This document shows positions 42,808 through 45,299 of a stretch of DNA of 45,299 bases, piece by piece. Below the pieces are notes generated by a model. The model searched no databases, was not told the DNA's origin, and saw only the letters and a list, made by a program, of their open reading frames with translations. Both the position numbers and the translations under genes were made by a program. Each line of letters starts with the position of its first letter. Position 1 is the stretch's first letter. Origin of the DNA: Streptantibioticus ferralitis. Lineage in GTDB: Bacteria > Actinomycetota > Actinomycetes > Streptomycetales > Streptomycetaceae. The DNA is taken from contig NZ_JARHTQ010000046.1 in NCBI RefSeq assembly GCF_029223525.1, positions 1-45,299 on the forward strand, given 5' to 3'.

Positions 42808-43777
42808 GCCGCTCACTCCACCGAACGGACGGACCGCGTCCGAGGCCATCGGCAACGCCGGTGCGGGCGGCACCATGGACTTCGCGGCGAGCGAGGCGGT
42901 GTCCATCGGCCTGGCCACCGCGCCCACCGCGCGGGCGCGCAGTCTGTGGTCCGACGCCTGGCACGATCTGCGCCGCAACCCGGTCTTCATCGTCTCCGCG
43001 CTGCTCATCGTCTTCCTGGTGGTCATCGCCATCTGGCCGCAACTGATCGCCACCGGCAATCCGCTCGCCTGCGACATCAACAAGTCGCTACTGGGCCCGG
43101 CGCCCGGCCACCCCTTCGGCTTCGACACCCAGGGCTGCGACGTCTACACGCGGACCGTCTACGGAGCCCGCGCATCGGTGACCGTCGGCGTCTGCGCCAC
43201 CGCCGGGGCCGCACTGCTGGGCGGTGTCCTCGGCGGGTTCGCCGGATTCTTCGGCGGCTGGTGGGATGCGCTGCTCTCCCGGGTCAGCGACATCTTCTTC
43301 GGCATTCCGATCATCCTCGGCGGCCTGGTCTTCCTCTCCGTGGTCACCAACGCCACGGTCTGGCCGGTGGTCGGCTTCATCGTGCTGCTGGGCTGGCCGC
43401 AGATCGCCCGTATCGCGCGCGGTGCGGTGATCACCGCGAAGCAGAATGACTACGTACAGGCGGCGAGAGCGCTCGGCGCGGGCCCCATCCGCATGCTGCT
43501 GCGCCACATCGCGCCCAACGCGGTCGCACCGGTGATCGTGGTGGCGACCATCGCGCTCGGTACGTACATCTCGCTGGAGGCCACGCTCTCGTTCCTGGGG
43601 GTGGGGCTCAAGCCGCCCACCGTCTCGTGGGGGATCGACATCTCCTCGGCCTCCACCCAGATCCGCAACGCGCCGCACATGCTGCTGTGGCCGGCCGCCG
43701 CGCTGAGCGTCACGGTGCTCGCGTTCATCATGCTCGGCGACGCGGTGCGCGACGCCCTCGACCCCAAGCTGCGCTGA
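42800..43777 (+). CDS. Peptide ABC transporter permease (DppC/OppC-like), operon 2
   Basis: A 325-residue permease, 14 residues longer than the operon 1 copy because of a longer variable N-terminal cytoplasmic tail (about 1-47). OppC_N begins at SLWSDAWHDLRRNPVF and the EAA loop is NDYVQAARALGAGPIRML. The C-terminus DAVRDALDPKLR and its DNA are shared with operon 1. It ends 11 bases before the ATPase start. Confidence 0.93.
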   Translation: MPEPLTPPNGRTASEAIGNAGAGGTMDFAASEAVSIGLATAPTARARSLWSDAWHDLRRNPVFIVSALLIVFLVVIAIWPQLIATGNPLACDINKSLLGPAPGHPFGFDTQGCDVYTRTVYGARASVTVGVCATAGAALLGGVLGGFAGFFGGWWDALLSRVSDIFFGIPIILGGLVFLSVVTNATVWPVVGFIVLLGWPQIARIARGAVITAKQNDYVQAARALGAGPIRMLLRHIAPNAVAPVIVVATIALGTYISLEATLSFLGVGLKPPTVSWGIDISSASTQIRNAPHMLLWPAAALSVTVLAFIMLGDAVRDALDPKLR

Positions 43778-43788
43778 GGAGCCGTCCG

Positions 43789-44769
43789 TTGGACACGTTG
43801 CTGGACGTGCGCGACCTGCACGTCGAATTCCGCACCCGGGACGGAGTGGCCAAGGCCGTCAACGGTGTCAACTACTCGGTGAACGCGGGCGAGACGCTCG
43901 CGGTGCTGGGTGAGTCGGGTTCGGGGAAGTCGGTGACCGCGCAGGCGATCATGGGCATCCTCGATTCGCCGCCCGGTCACATCACCCAGGGCAAGATCTT
44001 CTTCCAGGGTGCCGATCTGCTCTCGCTGCATCGCGAGGCGCGCCGCCAGGTGCGCGGCGCCAAGATGGCGATGATCTTCCAGGACGCGTTGTCCGCGCTC
44101 AACCCCGTGCTGAGCGTGGGGGACCAACTCGGTGAGATGTACGTGGTGCACCGCGGTATGTCCCGCAAGGACGCCAGAGCGCGGGCGGTCGAGCTGATGG
44201 ACCGGGTCCGCATTCCGGCGGCGAAGGAACGGGTCGGGGACTATCCGCACCAGTTCTCCGGCGGTATGCGGCAGCGCATCATGATCGCGATGGCGATGGC
44301 CCTGGAGCCGGATCTGATCATCGCGGACGAGCCCACCACCGCGCTGGACGTCACGGTGCAGGCCCAGGTGATGGAGCTGCTGGCGGAGTTGCAGCGGGAG
44401 ATGCGGATGGGCCTGATCCTGATCACCCATGACCTCGGTGTGGTCGCGGACGTGGCCGACCGGATCGCGGTGATGTACGCGGGCCGGATCGTGGAGACCG
44501 CTCCGGTGCACGAGATCTACAAGGCCCCGGCCCACCCGTACACCAAAGGGCTGTTGGAGTCGATTCCACGTCTGGACCTCAAGGGCAAGGAGCTGTACGC
44601 GATCAAGGGCCTGCCGCCCAGTTTGATCAACATTCCCCCGGGTTGCGCGTTCAACCCGCGCTGCCCGATGGCCCAGGAGGTCTGCCGCACCGATGTGCCA
44701 CCGCTGTACAAGGTGAGCCAGACCCGCGCCAGCGCCTGCCACTTCTGGAAGGAGTGCCTGGGTGACTAG
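43789..44769 (+). CDS. Peptide ABC transporter ATPase (DppD/OppD-like), operon 2
   Basis: A 326-residue ATPase with Walker A GESGSGKS, signature FSGGMRQR, Walker B LIIADEPTTALD and H-loop ITHD, plus the Cys-containing C-terminal extension (GCAFNPRCPMAQEVC, SACHF). Its N-terminus is 15 residues shorter than in operon 1. No ATG or GTG fits; TTG 43789, eight bases after GAGGAG, gives MDTLLDVRDLHVEF. It overlaps the next gene by eight bases. Tracts at 44194-44375 and about 44407-44553 are nearly identical to operon 1 DNA. Confidence 0.92.
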   Translation: MDTLLDVRDLHVEFRTRDGVAKAVNGVNYSVNAGETLAVLGESGSGKSVTAQAIMGILDSPPGHITQGKIFFQGADLLSLHREARRQVRGAKMAMIFQDALSALNPVLSVGDQLGEMYVVHRGMSRKDARARAVELMDRVRIPAAKERVGDYPHQFSGGMRQRIMIAMAMALEPDLIIADEPTTALDVTVQAQVMELLAELQREMRMGLILITHDLGVVADVADRIAVMYAGRIVETAPVHEIYKAPAHPYTKGLLESIPRLDLKGKELYAIKGLPPSLINIPPGCAFNPRCPMAQEVCRTDVPPLYKVSQTRASACHFWKECLGD

Positions 44770-45299
44770 CCAGCGACGCGAGGCCATTCTCGAAGTGCGC
44801 GGCCTCGTCAAGTACTTCCCGCTCACACGGGGCATTCTCGTCAAGAAGCAGATCGGTGCGATCAAGGCCGTCGACGGCGTGGACTTCGACCTCTACCAGG
44901 GCGAGACCCTCGGCATCGTGGGCGAGTCCGGTTGCGGTAAGTCGACGGTCGCCAAGCTGCTGATGCGCCTGGAGCAGCCGACCGCGGGCCGGATCCTGTA
45001 CAAGGGTGAGGACATCACCCGGCTGTCGGGGCGGGCGCTGAAGGCGGTGCGGCGGAACATCCAGATGGTGTTCCAGGATCCGTACACGTCGTTGAACCCG
45101 CGGATGACGGTGGGCGACATCATCGGTGAGCCGTTCGAGATCCATCCTGAGGTGGCTCCGAAGGGGGACCGTCGCAAGAAGGTCCAGGAGCTGCTGGATG
45201 TCGTCGGGTTGAACCCGGAGTACATCAACCGGTATCCGCACCAGTTCTCCGGCGGTCAGCGGCAACGCATCGGTATCGCCCGGGGGTTGGCGCTCAACC
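44762..45299 (+). CDS. Peptide ABC transporter ATPase (DppF/OppF-like), operon 2, 3' end beyond window
   Basis: The first 179 codons of the second ATPase, starting at GTG 44762 (VTSQRREAILEVRGLVKYF), eight bases inside the previous gene. Walker A (GESGCGKS) and signature (FSGGQRQR) are present; Walker B lies beyond the window edge. From 44999 to the edge it is one base different from the operon 1 gene, while the preceding 240 bases differ at many sites. Confidence 0.92.
   Translation, partial: MTSQRREAILEVRGLVKYFPLTRGILVKKQIGAIKAVDGVDFDLYQGETLGIVGESGCGKSTVAKLLMRLEQPTAGRILYKGEDITRLSGRALKAVRRNIQMVFQDPYTSLNPRMTVGDIIGEPFEIHPEVAPKGDRRKKVQELLDVVGLNPEYINRYPHQFSGGQRQRIGIARGLALN
44999..45299 (+). repeat. 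Near-identical copy of 39202-39502 (gene conversion tract)
   Basis: A 301-base segment of the operon 2 dppF-like gene equals the operon 1 segment 39202-39502 except for one base (GACCGTCGC against GACCGCCGC). The identity starts abruptly at TACAAGGGTGAG and reaches the window edge. Confidence 0.9.

Overview
The window looks like a piece of a Streptomyces (or close relative) chromosome. G+C is very high, codons strongly prefer G or C in the third position, GTG and TTG starts are common, two genes appear to have leaderless promoters, and the gene content is typical: sporulation/SigB-type SpoIIE phosphatases, an actinobacterial Sdh1-type succinate dehydrogenase, typA followed by BldK-like peptide transporters, and secreted glucanases. 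No rRNA, tRNA, CRISPR array, transposase or phage gene was seen.

Layout. (1) 1-1.4 kb: the apparent tail of an upstream gene, two strong hairpins, then an RNase HI with a C-terminal Cys-rich extension. (2) 1.3-5.2 kb, minus strand: a shrunken small-gene remnant, a cytoplasmic DsbA-like thioredoxin protein, and a probable two-gene secreted beta-1,3-glucanase operon (GH16 with a ricin-type lectin domain, GH64 with CBM6). (3) 5.7-7.0 kb: a histidine-phosphatase lipoprotein and a frameshifted membrane-protein pseudogene. (4) 7.0-15.5 kb: an iron-regulated NRPS-independent siderophore locus. A FhuF-like ferric reductase faces an ATP-grasp / NIS synthetase / NIS synthetase / PLP decarboxylase operon across one shared DmdR/IdeR-type iron box; the enzyme set matches vibrioferrin-type pathways. 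An APC permease overlaps its tail. (5) 15.9-20 kb: a GntR/UTRA regulator, an APC amino acid permease, an RpiB-like isomerase with a coupled 56-residue protein, and a Nudix hydrolase.

(6) 20.1-25.3 kb: two tandem multidomain PAS/GAF/SpoIIE-phosphatase/HATPase regulators, the first behind a SigB-like promoter. (7) 25.4-29.4 kb, minus strand: a four-gene operon of a small coiled-coil protein, sdhC, sdhA and sdhB. (8) 29.7-33.6 kb: an orphan peptide-binding lipoprotein with a His-rich insert, then typA. (9) 33.6-45.3 kb: a G-rich repeat tract, a strong terminator, an unusually AT-rich leader full of repeated motifs, and two complete tandem paralogous oligopeptide ABC transporter operons (binding protein, two permeases, two ATPases). 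The second is cut by the window edge within its last gene. The ATPase genes of the two operons share near-identical DNA tracts embedded in diverged sequence, a sign of gene conversion.

Functional reading: the window joins extracellular polymer use (glucanases), iron acquisition (siderophore), stress signalling (SpoIIE phosphatases), respiration (Sdh1) and peptide uptake (Opp/BldK-like), all typical of a soil filamentous actinomycete. Family and pathway names come from recognising motifs by eye; no database search was run.
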